Assembly (NCBI GenBank): GCA_031772625.1
Contig: CM062804.1
Coordinates: forward strand, 276,489,174 to 276,553,173
Source of the DNA: Pinus tabuliformis
Taxonomy: Eukaryota; Streptophyta; Pinopsida; Pinales; Pinaceae
DNA: 64,000 nucleotides
Reading direction: 5' to 3'
In this document: one piece after another, positions 11,764-24,573 of the stretch
Position numbering within the stretch: the first letter of the stretch is position 1
Layout: each line of letters starts with the position of its first letter
Made by a program: the position numbers and the translations under genes
The notes under the pieces: model-generated
Database searches by the model: none
What the model was told of the DNA's origin: nothing
Seen by the model: only the letters and a program-made list of their open reading frames with translations

Positions 11764-12402
11764 AAACCCTTCATGTAGAACATCTCATTCACCTGTCCTG
11801 TGCCATAGCTCTATTTCTATATACTAGTTCACTAGTAAAACATCCAAAGTATGATAGAACAGGTGTACCCACTCAGGCTGTGGCTTCTCCCCATAATCCT
11901 GCACCCATTTGGCTAGATGTGTGCATGGATCATCCTGCCCATTATACATATTTGTCAGTCACACCCTATGCTTCCCAAATCGTAAGCACATCATTCACCT
12001 ACACTCACGCCTGTCGTCAAAGCTCCCTTTGTGCGTACCCCACCACCTCGTGGGCGTAGCGTGCAGTAGCCAATCCGAGACCTAGAAGCATTGCTTTTCT
12101 GGCACCTCCCTTTTGAATTTATTAAAGAATTTGTCTACCTCACGTAGGCCGTCATAAGTAGGTCGGTCTCTTACTACTGTTGATACACAGCGCATCGACC
12201 TTGTCATCATATTACAATTCAGTGTAGTTACCTCATGTAACCAATTTTTCCATCGTTCTCTCTCCTCATCTGAATCCGACATACAGGAGATTTCATGCTC
12301 CCATGCAATCCACCCATTCGTAGTGGGATTCACCCAATCCTGGTTTTGCGTTGTTACCTTATAGATGAAGTCCAAATCATCATCACTTTCATAGTCGCGC
12401 AC
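11700..12402 (-). pseudogene. gypsy copy 1, spacer between protease and RT with capsid-like blocks
   Basis: Between protease and reverse transcriptase lies about 700 bp of minus-strand coding sequence. An acidic start (SDDDLDFIYKV, WKNWLHEVTTLN) is followed by blocks such as DDPCTHLAKWVQ and HRTGEWDVLHEGF. Their spacing resembles part of a retrotransposon gag capsid fold, which would be an unusual place for it. The resemblance is by eye only. Confidence 0.45.
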
Positions 12403-12666
12403 TCACTTTTTATAGCATGATCCTTTCGTAGGGCCCAGGGGTATAACTACGTGTAGTGACTTCTTCTAAAAAATCATCTTGTGCTTCTTCAGGTTAATCA
12501 CCCTATTCATGCCAGTGGCCTAATCAATTCCTAGTAGCGTGGGGTAGGGATTGTTGTCATCAACAATCTCTATCACTTCAAAGTCTACTAGCACACTCGC
12601 TCCCTCAATGTCCACGGTTATGCCCTGTAATCGCACCATGGGTATTATTTTCTGTTGGTTTTCCAT

Positions 12667-13044
12667 TCATAGTTGAATAGGAGACGATTGTAGAATAGGT
12701 CTCCCCATTCGCTCCCATGTCTGATTCAACAGAACTTTTGCATCCGACCCTAAATCCAGAATTACTTGGTCCATTTCATATTCTCCAATTTTCATGGTTA
12801 GTCTCATTTCTCTTCCCATTCTTGTCTTATGTTTTCTGATCTTCTGGACTACATGTGGTTCTCCTGGCGCAGTCCCAGTGCATCTGTTAATGAGTTCTTG
12901 TAACCCTTTTACCACCTTACTGTCGTGTAGTAGCTTCGTACATGTTTCCAGGAATGTTGTGAGCATGGATGGATCCATCTCCAAATCTGGTTGATATTTT
13001 CTTCTTGAAGTGGAGGCATGAGTGAAGCTCTTCTTAGCTTCCAT
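12667..13044 (-). pseudogene. gypsy copy 1, retropepsin-like protease region
   Basis: A leader (PDLEMDPSMLTTFLETC, ELINRCTGTAPGEP) runs into MRLTMKIGEYEMDQVILDLG and LLNQTWERMGRP. This is the pattern of a pepsin-type active-site strand followed by its hydrophobic partner, as in retroviral aspartic proteases. It lies between the zinc knuckles of gag and reverse transcriptase, as expected. Copies 1 and 2 both keep it. Confidence 0.75.
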
Positions 13045-13199
13045 GAAGGTTTACAAATCAGAATTTTCTTCCTTCGCCAGAGCTTTGCAAACTCAAGTAC
13101 TATCCTCTAGTTGTTTTCCTTTTTCATTTCCCATCACGATTCCACTTCGAGCACAATGTTTACATTTGGGTCTTCCTCGCGTAGCTTAGACCTCATCAT

Positions 13200-15081
13200 C
13201 TATAGGTTCTGAGTCGGGGGAGGCGGTAGTGCTCCTTTGTTGCATATCCTAGCTATCAGCGTAGGAAAATCTTCGGTCTCATGATCAAAAAAGTTGCAAT
13301 ACAAACATAACGGGCACATTGGGTTTGTACAATCACGGGAATAATGTCCTGGCCCTCTACAATTGTAGCATATCAACTGTCTGCGACCTCTTCTAGGTCC
13401 CCTTCCGTCTCGGCCTCGTCCGTGCCCCTGAAATCCCGTTTGCGCCACTCCTTCATTCTAGTATAGGGGTTGCGATTTGACCTGAACTTTGTAGGTGAGA
13501 GTTCTATCCATCATCAACTCATAGCTTCTACAAGTGCGCTCATCGTGACCCATCAACCTACAAAAGTTGCAGAACAATTGCTGCGAATTTTGTGTATACT
13601 TCTGTAACAAATGGAAATTGTCTGTAGCATGTTTTCCACCTATTTGACAAATCGGGCACCACAAAGTAGGCACCGTGCTAGGTCCTACTTGTGCTTCCAA
13701 CCTTAATGGCATCGGTCCTCCTCCTTCGAGGTAATTCGTGAAAATCGAGCAATTCTCCTTGTCATGACCTGGACCTTTGCATTTTACGTGCCACAACTCT
13801 TTGCACACTTCTGGTCGAGCCATCCTGTCCTGTTTTAGACTCTACATCTCTAGGCATAGATTCTTCAGTTGGGCGTGGATCTGTTGAACTCTTAAGTTAG
13901 GATCCTGCTTCGGGGTCTCATGCAGCCTCATCGTGACCTCTAAGGCCTCTACTTGAGTCATTCACTTCTATTGTGATAACGCACTCCTCAGATGTGGTTT
14001 TAGTGATGCTACAAACCATTCACGATGTTGTCCATCCGTCAGATTCATATTAGCTTTGTGAATTGTACACTTTAGCCTTTGATCCAACTCCCAAGGAGTC
14101 TCGCCTGGTAGCATCGTAATCTCTTTGAATCCAATGATCGACTGCGCTTTAGACTTCGGCATGCTAAATTCTCTGTTTAGTGCTGCTTGGATATCTGTGA
14201 TTCCTGCATTTGGATTATCATTGCAGTGCTTAATATACTAGGTCAACACGGGGTCTTGTAGGGCACTAACCAGCGTTGCTTTATTTATATTGTCATATGT
14301 AACTCCTTGTGCTTCCCATATGGCTCTTACAATGAACCAAAATTGGTCCGGATCCTCATTTCCCAATCTCTTGAACACATGCAACTTCACTGTGCTTTCC
14401 ATATTGAATCGCGGCGGTGGCGGAGGTGGTAAGGGTGAAGATGGAGGTGATGGCGACGAAGCTGGTGGACGTGTGGGTGGGGTTGTATTTGTAGAATTCT
14501 TTTTCTTATCAAATGGATTGCACTTCATGGCGATACCTTCACAAGCTCTTCCTCATCCCCTCGTGGAGGTGAAATCAGGGGGCTAGTTTCTGGTCCCTTA
14601 TTTCCTTCGTTCCTATAAGCTTTTCCACTTCACGTAGCCCCAAACATCAAGGTAACTACATAACCCTCTTTTCGTACAGTAGCATTTTAATCCAAGTATT
14701 CAGAGACTTTACATACTTACCTCGTGGTCCTTTGAGAAAGTGTTGCTATGCCTCTCTATAGCTGACTGAGGTGTCAACCACGAACTTCGTAATGAATCCT
14801 CCTATAATCCGATCAAGCCAATGATCAACAAAGCACACGATCTTATCCTCTGATGCTTCCAACCTTCTTACTAATTCTAGGGTCGACACAATGGGATTGT
14901 TGAGTTTCCACCTTCCTTGGCTATCTGCTAGCTTCGCAATCCACTCGTACAACTTAGTAGGGAAAGACGTGAAGAAAATTTTGTGGATCTTTGTGTACAG
15001 GTAGTAGTCTAACCACTCTTCTTTTGGTAGTCGCGGGTTCCTATTTTCCTGTGTTGTGAACTCGTGAATTCTTTTGTCCAA
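13200..15081 (-). pseudogene. gypsy copy 1, gag region with several zinc knuckles
   Basis: In element order there is an N-terminal part (DKRIHEFTTQENRNPRLPKE); a Pro/Ser-rich tract (about 14430-14510); a retrotransposon-gag capsid part (HVFKRLGNEDPDQFWFIVRA; IIGFKEITMLPGETPWELDQ); then a Cys/His-rich tail (13200-13823). The tail contains at least two clear CCHC knuckles (CNFCRLMGHDERTC and CYNCRGPGHYSRDC) and several related Cys/His clusters, more than the one or two usual for plant gypsy gag. Gag packages the RNA into a virus-like particle in the live family. Confidence 0.85.
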
Positions 15082-15150
15082 CCAGCCTTAAATTTCCTTC
15101 TTAGTTGGATTCCAATGATATGACAATCAGACATATCTCATGCAGATTCA

Positions 15151-15168
15151 GTCCCTGCAATGGAACCA
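15151..15168 (-). other. gypsy copy 1, primer-binding site (tRNA-Glu type)
   Basis: In element sense it reads TGGTTCCATTGCAGGGAC, two bases after the 5' LTR. Copy 2 reads TGGTTCCATTACCGGGAC. Both are close to TGGTTCCGTTGCCGGGA, the complement of the 3' end of plant tRNA-Glu as I recall it. The assignment to tRNA-Glu is from memory of the tRNA sequence. Confidence 0.7.
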
Positions 15169-15170
15169 TT

Positions 15171-16130
15171 TGTTCACTCTATGGGGCTTGACCCAGGTTC
15201 AAAGTTATTTAGTCAAAAAAATCCCTACACTACTAGCCCTTTCGCCATCAGCCCATGGGGTGTGGATTGAAGTCTCACCTGAAGTAGTATGGGGGGATTT
15301 TGGAACCAAGTTTCCACACCCTTGAGATGTCTGAGGTGTCGATTTAGTCCAACTATGCCTAACTATGTGCAGGTCACTTCGCGCATTGTGCTGACCTACG
15401 AGACCTTCGTGATCTATTATAATCACCTTCACGCAGTCCTAACCAGGGGCTGAGGTGCTTTCGCGCTACTATGGCAGTGATCTGCGCTATTTCCCCAAAC
15501 TATACCGTGGATCTTACTTATCTTCTTAAAGATCTTAGTTAACTTCGCGTAAATAGATACTTTATCTCACATTCACTGAATTAACACAGTCACATACGTT
15601 CGCGCATCATATAAATAGTAGAAATGCAATTCATACCCAATGCATTCAATGCAGAAAATAGAAAATAAATACTAAGGAATGGTATAAAACTTCTCTTTAT
15701 TAATGCTTCCAACTATTACAAACCCGACTCGCCATGCGCATTCAGCTGTAGGGGTCTGCGCACTAAGCTACGAACTACTAGGCTTCTGTGCACTCAATTG
15801 CAAAGCCTTCTCCTACTCTACGACTCAAACTAGGCTTTACGCTCTAGATACAACTCAATTATTCATCCTTAGGTTTTTCTTTTTTTTCCATTATTGATTT
15901 AGAGTTAGAGCCTCACTCTATTTATACAATCCCATGGTCTACAGACCATGGGTAGATCTATATAGCCGACATTACATTACAAAATTAAGGTTGGACAACA
16001 CTATGACTCATTTACAAGCTATGCACTTCACGCCCACAAAATGTGGAGTCTTTACATTGAAGTTAGAATTTGTGACCAAAATCTGGGCTCTAAGCCCCAA
16101 AAATTCCCTGGGCGGATCCCGCGCCCAACG
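15171..16130 (-). repeat. gypsy copy 1, 5' LTR with TATA box
   Basis: 960 bp, followed on the right by target duplication TTATG (16131-16135). On the minus strand TATAAATA (15919-15926) in the context GTATAAATAGAGTGAGG is a good TATA box. Just right of it lies a 22-bp near-palindrome built around CCATGG and its mirror (15931-15952); the copy in unit 2 is a perfect palindrome. Confidence 0.88.
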
Positions 16131-16135
16131 TTATG

Positions 16136-18900
16136 TTTTTGTCATTTCTTCCCACCACAAGCCCCCTCGATCTTCCTTTGGTACCCAAGGTCACAAATGA
16201 CCATCTAGGCATCCTTTTGCATAGAGATTCCTTCAACACATCTCCATCCCTTAGGGCTTCTTATGAAAAATTAATATTCTCACAAATATATTTGAATAAT
16301 TCCATAAGGGCTAGCCTTTTACGGCTGCTATAAAAACCTTTACAATTGAAGGAAGGGATGATAATTTATAAACCACCTCAGGGGGCTGCACTTCTCTAAG
16401 TTCCCCTTGTAAAGAAAGTTGTTTCCCATATGCTATGTCCAACTTGGATTTCAACTGGGCTTTTGAGAGATTTGATTTTCTACCTCTAGATTTTTGGGGC
16501 ACACAGGGCTCCCGAGGACAACCCAACCCACCCATGGAGTCAGGCATGAGTTATTTTTTGTTCCTAGGTGGAAGGTTATAGTGAGCTCCCGTCGAAAGTG
16601 AGGGCACAAGTAGTTGGTTGGGAAACACGAAGGAGGAGGGAACCTCGAGGATAAGGACAAGGATTGAAGTGATGATTCTATCCAACAAATTGGATATTTC
16701 ACACTTGGAATTCATAGAGGATAATAAATGCCTGGAGGGACAAAGCCATGATACAACGTAATAAAAAGAAATCAGTGATTCAGATTCAGAGATAATGGAG
16801 GGTAAAGGAATACCAACTAGCTGAGACGTTGATTCAGTATGTATTACTTTGTTTTAAGCCTCTTAATGTTGCTCGCTTCCCGACCTATCTTGATTCCCTT
16901 GAAGACTAGGCATCGTTTCCTCAATCTCCATTTCATATGGATCAAGATTCCTCTAAACACCCTTAATCACTACTTGTCCTGCTTCCTCCCCCTCTATTGC
17001 CCCTACTCATCAGTCCTTGAATTTCCCTTCTCACACCTTCTCCTACAAAACCCCAATGGATAATACCTTGCCAGATGACCATGTTTATGACAATAGTGGC
17101 ATCAAAAAGAAAATTCTTCATAATCAATTACAAGAGAATGTGTATACCCCTAGATCTGGAAGTTGATTTTTTCAGCTAAACCCTCCCTTGGCTTCAATTT
17201 TACCCTTAAGCGAGCCATAATTCTATTATTTGTTTCCAAAAATGTCATGTTTTCTTCCAGGCATGTTCCTAAGTCATTCTTGATGGCCCTCAATACATCC
17301 TTTGTCCATAACTAAGAAGGCAGTGTCGAGAGTCATACCCAGACCAAAATTTTCTCCAGTTTTTCCCTTTACACATCAAATAATGGTGTCCATTTTTAAA
17401 AAAATATGGGAGAAATCACGAAACACTAATTTCGCTCGAGGACCCATTCAAACATCTCACCTTTGTTGAAGCGAACGATGCACCAACCTCTAGCTCATAT
17501 AGTCACTTCTACCTAGGCCTCCAGTGCTCCTTTCCATTCCTTGTCAATGCATTCAAGTATATATGGAGCCAAACAAAATCTTCCCTTGGCTCTCCAAACT
17601 AAGATCAACTTTGAGGCTTCCATGGCCTTATCCAACTGAATATCAACTCCAAGAACTAGTTTAGGACATTCTGAATCTTTCTTATTACTTTCCCCTTTTT
17701 TGTTTTTCTCCTCTGGTTTGGCCATTCCTTCCCTCCCCTGATGCCGAGTTTTCTTGCTCTTCACCCACATATTTCAGATCTTCAAAAATCCTATCTAATA
17801 TCTCCTCTACCGATACCGACTGCATGAATAATTCCATTAAATCGGCTGATACCCCTTCCACTTTGGATCCGCGAGCTGTGCCCCTCGTTCTCATCACCAA
17901 GAGGTCGACTCTCATTATTCATGAGGCCCATTTCCCTTCTTTTCTTGTATGCATTCACCGTCTCTTCACTCCCTTGATTTCCATGGATATTCATATCTCT
18001 CTAGTGATTTCCGCTCATCATTAATGGCCTCATGTACACCCTCCAATGGAGCTAGATTTTTTCACGCTATTTGGGTCTCCTCCTACCTTGTCTGAGGGAC
18101 TAAATTCCATGTCACCACTCTCTCAATCCTTTGAGATGAATCCCCTTCGTTAGCCTAATTTCTTGATACCAAGCATGATTTTAGTCCTTCATTCCCCCAT
18201 AGACCACTACTTCGAACTATGTCTTCGAGGCCTCCCACGAGGTAAATGGGTTCAAAGTGTCTAAATATTGTTTAAGCGACTTGATTCCCTGCTGACAACT
18301 CTGTTACCTAGACGCCTAAAACTACCAAAGAATTGAAAACCTCCTGTAAAGAATTGTCAGGGCTTCTGAACCCCTTTGATGCACTATTTGGCTTCCCTAA
18401 AATCGTAAAGCCAAAACCATCCCCTGAACTCCATTCAAACCCTGTAACACCCTCATTTCCAACTGACAACTGATGTGGAGGCCTGAACTTATCTAGGTTT
18501 CATTGAGTTGGCTGCAGCCTCCATACAAATAGAATATCCTTCAGTTCTGATTTAAAGTCCACACAATCCCTTAGACTGACCATCTCCGCTAGCCTGTAGA
18601 AGAATGCAGACCAATATGCGATAAAAACACCACAGTTGTTACCTACTACACTAGGCACGTGCTACTAACTTCCAAGATCACCTAAGCTTCTAGCTGACTC
18701 CTTCTTCCTAGAGAGAAGGCAGATACTTCAATGTAGTTTACCCCCCCACCATTTTCCTATCGCGTACCATCCTTTTTTTCTAGGGGAGATACCACGCAGT
18801 CCATGTAGGCAGCTAGGACCTCCTCTTGAGGTAGCCTTGGCATGAATCCCTTATAACCCTAACTACCATCCTTCAATCACCTATTGATGCTAGGAGAGTT
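16136..18900 (-). mobile_element. L1-type LINE, ORF1 half, tandem unit 1
   Basis: The minus strand carries pieces of plant LINE ORF1. A segment containing ASKLILVWRAKGRFCLAPYI and CIDKEWKGALEA resembles the DUF4283-type N-terminal domain found in plant LINE ORF1. It is followed, at about 17050-17150, by a region that in unit 2 contains a CCHC knuckle (CHCCHKHGHLARY). An acidic/basic N-terminal part lies at 17685-17994. It is interrupted by many stops and frame changes. The 5' end of the LINE is not clearly marked; I place it near 18900, where AT-rich flank begins. Gypsy copy 1 separates this half from the ORF2 half. Confidence 0.75.
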
Positions 18901-19548
18901 CCACCCAATAATTTAATTTTAATATTATAGCTAAATTAGATATTAAATTGATGTATGAGAAAGAAAGAAATAAAATTTTAATGTCCACAATGCTAAAGAT
19001 AGCCTATGGGACCTCTTTTAGAGTGCAAAACTTAAAAAACGTATGCACCTTAAGAGATTTAATCCACTTAAAAATGGATCTATATTAGTTATATTTATGC
19101 ATATAACATGTGTAACTTTTTATTTTTAAACTATATTTTTGAATGCATAAATGGATTCAATGCCTTGAAAGTTTACTTGGACAAATGGATTGTGTAAACT
19201 ACACCACATAAATTTTCAATTCCAACAAATCTTTACTAGATGAAATTTAAATTTAAATTTAAAAATGGAATTAATGGCTCGAGGAATATGACTCCAAATT
19301 TTAAAACAAACCCCCTTCTTTATGGTCATTGCAGAATATCATGGAATTTGAAGGTCACTCTAGTGAAAGATGTTATTTATTTAATCTCATTATCAATACA
19401 CACTAACTTTAGTAATTTCCTGTGTGCAAATACATTTTTGGTGCATTAGTGACCACGAGGACCTATAGTAATGTTTCTTCTCATTACCTTGCATGTTATA
19501 GCTTGGATATAATATGCATATAATATTTTGACATAGTGGTATGATTGG
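18901..19548. repeat. AT-rich flank beyond the LINE 5' end, unit 1
   Basis: No gene is seen. A stretch near 18910-18970 (AAATTAGATATTAAATTGAT and neighbours) also occurs at about 34770, 43745 and 44570, so it is a dispersed repeat. The segment stops at the duplication breakpoint at 19548. Confidence 0.6.
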
Positions 19549-20113
19549 AAACCTCCATGTTTCATTAACTAAGGTATTATATGCAAGGTCTTTTAGCCAT
19601 TTAGGATTGAATTTAAAAGGGGAGGCTGGATTTCTACAAGGACATTTCCGTTTGAGGATAGTAGGAAAATGATCAGAATCACCACTAGATCCAACCCATT
19701 GTCTGAATTAAGTTAAATTACTGACCAAATCCTCCATCATCAGAAACTAGTCCAATCTCTTAGCAACCCAAGCCTCTCCCATTCACTGATTCCTCCAAGT
19801 GGGTTGGGATTTTATAAAGTTTACATCAATGAGCTTCCCCATCATGAGTTTATTTTTAAAGTAGCCAACTAGAGTGTGTTCTTGAACATGAGGCCCCCAA
19901 GTCTCTGACATGTCTAGAGAGAAGTTCATATCCCCTCCCATCACCAAATTTGAGGCCTTCATGAAGGATTTAATAAATAAAGAGTTACAAAATGTGACAC
20001 TATACTAACAAAAACCATATACATTTAGGATATTTAGCTCTGATCCAAGTTCAGAAGAGTAAATCTCGACCCCCAATATTTGATCCAATCCCCAGGAATT
20101 TAGGAGTTTTATG
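19549..20113 (-). mobile_element. L1-type LINE, endonuclease piece, unit 2
   Basis: The minus-strand translation contains LVMGGDMNFSLDMSETWGPH (around 19880-19950) and IDVNFIKSQPTWR. This matches the GGDFN block and the following TW-type block of the apurinic-like endonuclease at the N terminus of LINE ORF2. It is about 95% like 48735-49298. The gypsy insertion at TTATG (20109-20113) cuts it off from ORF1. Confidence 0.82.
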
Positions 20114-21012
20114 TGTTGGCTTGATGGGGCCTGACCCAGGTTCAGAATTATTTAGCGAAACAAATTCCTACACTATTGGCCCTTTCAGCATCAGCCCACG
20201 GGGCGTGGACTGAAGTCTCACCTGAAGTAGTATGGGGGGATGTTGGAACCAAGTTTTTGCACCCTCGAGATATTTGAGGTGTCGACTTAGTTCAACAGTG
20301 CCTACCTTCGTGCAGGTCACTTCGTGCACTGTGCTGACCTGCAAGACCTTCGCGATCTGTTATAATCACCTTCACATAGCCCTAACTAGGGTTTAAGGTG
20401 CTTTCATGCTACTATGGCAGTGATCTGCGCTATTTCCCCAAACTATGCCACAGATCTTACTTATCTTCTTAAATATCTCAGTTAACTTCGCGTAAATAGA
20501 TACTTTATCTCAAATTCACTTAATTAATATAGTCACATACGTTTGCGCATCATATAAACAATAGAAATGCAATTCATACCCATACATTCAATGCAGAAAA
20601 CAAGAAATAAATACTCAGGAATGGTATAAAACTTCTCTTTATTAATGCTTCCAACTGTTATAGACTTAACTTGCTCTGTGCACTCAGCTGTAGGGGTCCA
20701 CATACTCAGCTGTGGACTACTAGCCCTCTGTGCACTTAGCTATAGAGCCTTCTCCTACTCTACGACCCAAACTAGACTTTATGCTCTAGATAAAACTCAA
20801 CTCTTCATCCTTAGATTTTTCTTATTTTTTCCATTATTTTTCTATAGTTGACATTACATTACAAAATTAAGGGCGGACAACCCTATGACTCATTTACAAG
20901 CTACGCACTTCATGCCCATAAAATCCAGAGTATTTACATCAAAGTTACAATTTGTGACCAAAATATGGGCTCTAAGCCCTAAAACTTCCCTTGGGGGATC
21001 TCGCACCCAACA
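20114..21012 (-). repeat. gypsy copy 2, 3' LTR
   Basis: It runs TGTTGGCTTG...CGCACCCAACA on the plus strand, followed by the purine-tract complement AGCCCCCAAC. It is about 95% like the 3' LTR of copy 1 but only about 88% like its own 5' LTR. Confidence 0.9.
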
Positions 21013-21099
21013 AGCCCCCAACACAAACATCATGACTCACCCTCAAGTCACTCTATTGGTGCGGATATCTTTGCGTGAAGACCTCCCAATTCTTCTTGG

Positions 21100-24000
21100 A
21101 CCACTGCAAGATCGACAGTGCACTCAACGACTTCCTCTTGCACTTCCTGGATGCATTGTTCAGAAACCGCTGTAACTGAACTGCTTCCTTGAACCTGTTC
21201 CTATGTGCCCTGCATCTGCGTGAGATTTGCTTGAATAGCGCCTGTAATGACGAACACCTCATCAATCCATGGATGTATGCGTGCCTTCAGAATGGCTTCC
21301 TTGTGTCAAGAAAAATCCCTACTCCTTGAGCGCTTTTTCCTTCTGCATCTGCACAAGCCTTTGTGTAAGGGCAACTGTCTAAGTGGTCCCTTTTATCTCA
21401 TCATATTTCTGCTGCAGCTTGTGCGCCTCTGTTTCTAAGTGCTGTATGTTTGGGTCCTCCTGTAGAATGGTGAGAACCTCGAATGACTCTTTAAATAGCC
21501 TGGTGTAGTCTTTCACTACGCTGTTGACCTCTACTATGGCCGTTGTAATCACGCTGGAGAGCTGTTCCTTAACCTCCGATAGCGTTGAAGGTTGTGCCTT
21601 CAACTATTGCTTGGTTATATAAAGGTTTAGCTCTAGCTAAACCTTGGCCATCTCTTCCTTAGCCTCCAGCACCCCTGTTGCTAGTTTCTAGATGTGAACC
21701 TCCGTTGGTTCCTCTACTTAGATGGCCAGCTCTGGGACCATCTGCCAAGCTTCGTTCACCACCTACATAATCTGTCGGTTCTGTGCCACTACCTCGTCAC
21801 GCTGCAGGCTCAACTATTTGACGTTGATGCGATGCTCTTTCATGACATCGAGCGCGTGACCCTTCTTGGATCGCAGTTCTGCAGTAACTCTCTCCTGCAA
21901 AACATAGAGCATCTCTCAAGGGAGCGCAACCATGTTTATCCCAATCGCCTTTAATCAGCTGACCATAGGCCTGTCGGCCTCATTTTCTGTCACAAGTGCT
22001 CCCTTTGGTAGTACTATGGTGTTGGTCATGCGGACACGCAACATTTCCTTAGTCGCTGCCATTCCTAGTGCGAGGTTGGTTGACATAGTACTAGCCTATG
22101 GAGTGTGCACCTGCAACTCCTGTATCTACACTCGGAGGGCCCCAAACTCCATCTCGTGTTCCTTCGCAAACTGCTGGAGGGCCTCCGTGATGAAGTCCCT
22201 CACCGTCTCCCTAGTGTCATGTAGATCCCCCTTAGTGAGGGTGATCGGGTTGAAAGAAGTCTTTGAGGCCTTCGACTCCTTCTGCAGTCCTACATGCTCT
22301 CTTAGGAAATGCTATTTCAACTATGTGGACACCGTCTATGTGTCTGCGCCACCTTCCTTTGGATTTGTTTCCTATTTGGGTGAAGGCGACTTCTAGCCTT
22401 TGCACTCCTTCTCTGTTGCCTTCCGCTGCTCTTTCGCTGCATTCGCAGCATTGCGTGCCTTCTGCACCTTGGCTGCTGCTGCTTCGTTGCTTCTCTTCTC
22501 TGCCATTTGCGCCATCTGTAGTTTTTCCTCCTCCTTTTTCCTCTGTGCAGCGGACTTCTCCGCTTCCACTGTAGAGCTGGCTGGAGCGCACCACTCTAGT
22601 GGCCACGAATTAAGGATAGTGAATATGACATCGTCTGTCACCAGATAAGGTAGCTTCTTCCATGCCTGCGTGGGGTCCTTCCTCGCCCTAATGTACATGT
22701 GGTGAAAGTCTACCTTGAACTTTGTGAAGCTCTGCAGACTGTTATAAACTTTGGGTGATAACTGTGGCTTGTGGTTAATCCCTATTCTAATGTTCATCTC
22801 CATGAACACCCAGAATATCTTGTTGTCTATGATCCTCTGCACATCTCTGGTTTCCCATAGCGAAGCGTACTTCACTGCCTTTGGAAGATCCTATGCAATC
22901 GCTGTGAACTGGCTGTCCTCAGGAAATTGCCAAGCCACCAGCACTATGGATAGTAGAAGCCATGCATAGTGGAAAGTTTTCCCCTGCTCGTGTGCCTTGC
23001 AATAGTTCTCCAGGAACTCTCTGCACAGGTAGTTTGCCCAGTTAAACTGGAACCCTTCTGTGCATTGCATGACAAGCGCAACCACTGGTGTGGGCACCTC
23101 ATCCACTCGGCACTTCCGCATAACATTCCTAGCTAATATCTGTGTCATGAATTTGACCACTGCATTGTTGATGCTGAAGATCGTGTACCCTCTTTTCTTC
23201 TTCTCTAGCTTCAATTTTTTCTTCATGGCCTCTGCATGACCAAATCATCACTTTTATCCTCTGAGATATTCGTTGGCTCCTCCCCTTTGCAAGGGATCTG
23301 GGTAATTCTGTGAATCATATGATCTGTGATGGGGATGGGCTCCTCCAGCCATAAACACCCATCATGCATCAAGCAGAGCAGCTGCCTGATGAAAAAAATA
23401 GTCATTGGGGCACGATGGTAATGTGGCACCCAGAGCATGTTTAACAATCCTGCTTTCTCTACACCTCGCAACCACCGGTGCGGCTCCGACTTTATAACTC
23501 TCGGCGGTGTGTTTTTGTTCTGGTGCATGAGCTGCATGGTTTCCAAATGTGGAAATTTCTTGTGGTCCGCGATATCCCAGTCCTCAAATTTTAATACCAA
23601 TACTCGCCCCAAGTGTGCTCCGTCAAAAATGGTGTCATGAGGGAGTAGCAAGGTCTACAGAGAGTTCTTTCTCTCATTTAGGTCCTTGGGCACCCTTGCT
23701 TTCCCCTTCTGTGGAGGAACATACACAGGCAACCTAGTCAGAGGGTTCGCACCACGGGTTTCCACCTCCATCTCTACGTCATCTTCCTCCTCTACCAGGA
23801 TTTCTTCAAAGTCTTCCTCCTCCTCACCGACTTCCAAATTAATTGCCTTCCCCTTTTCTTCCATGGTGAACTTCGTTCTTAACGGATTCCTTGGGGACAC
23901 GCACACCAGTCCCATACGCTGCTTGTCTTTTTGGGTCTTAACGTGTGCAACGATTAGGGATTTATGTAGCTATCCCGACACTTTCTGGGGCTTCACCTAC

Positions 24001-24549
24001 CATCAGAGTCTGTGCGGTCTCCTCAGCGGTCATTGCTCTGGTATCCATGGCTTCCTCAGGCACTTCCATACTGCTATTCCACAATTCTCTCAACGACTCG
24101 GGTAAGTGCTCAAACAATTCCTTCGACTTCAAAAGATCAAACAAATTTGGGTTCATGAATCTCTGGGTGTGCAACAACTCAATTCTCAAATGGCCAAGTG
24201 TTGTTTGTTGGGCATCCCTTTGCAATTTATAGCACCTTTTGAATTTGAATTTGACTGTTCCCCCCATTTTCGGTCCATTAATGCTCCCTTGGTGGTAGAT
24301 TTTCCCAAATCTAGCCCATAAAGTTCGCCTTAAATGCCTGCCACTCGCTCCATTTGGTCTCAAACCAAGCATCACATCATGAATAGTGACTATAATGACC
24401 ACTTTCCAGCCAACCCGTGCGGTAGCGCAGCTACCCTCGTGTTGTCGCAGACCCTGTGACACTTCGCTACTGTGCGCATTCCTGTCATCGCGTAGTTCCT
24501 GGGTAGAGTAGTTTATAGTCCTGCGCCTCCTTTCAGCTGCCTGGAGCAC
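21100..24549 (-). pseudogene. gypsy copy 2, extra 3' coding region
   Basis: Same unassigned region as in copy 1. The best-preserved part is 22393-22875: it starts near YASLWETRDVQRII, passes a block NSLQSFTKFKVDFHHMYIRA, and ends in an Ala/Lys/Glu/Gln-rich segment with heptad-like spacing that should form coiled coil. The acidic segment with EEEEDFEEILVEEEDD lies at 23655-23915. No envelope-like signal or membrane segment is visible. Confidence 0.7.
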
Positions 24550-24573
24550 TAAGACTATGCTTCCTACAACTAG

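Larger units (their letters stand above)
4245..16130 (-). mobile_element. Ty3/gypsy LTR retrotransposon, copy 1
   Basis: Complete in structure: 5' LTR 15171-16130, primer site, gag, protease, reverse transcriptase, RNase H, integrase, an extra 3' coding region, purine tract, 3' LTR 4245-5144. It is 11886 bp long and flanked by TTATG on both sides (4240-4244, 16131-16135). The order RT-RNase H-integrase is the Ty3/gypsy order. It sits in an L1-type LINE in the same orientation. The coding part is broken in many places (well over ten), and the LTRs differ by roughly 12% by eye, so it is an old fossil. Under assumed gymnosperm rates of 1.5-2.2 per site per billion years that is of the order of 30-40 million years. 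Confidence 0.93.
4181..19548. repeat. tandem segmental duplication, unit 1 (visible part)
   Basis: The visible unit 1 (15368 bp) aligns end to end with 20053-35408 of unit 2 (15356 bp), including gypsy LTRs, internal DNA, LINE ORF1 and the non-LINE flank beyond it. A sample of about 400 bp in the LTR shows roughly 5% differences. The right edge is the point where flank sequence ending GTATGATTGGAAA changes abruptly into LINE endonuclease sequence (CCTCCATGTTTCATT). Confidence 0.9.
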
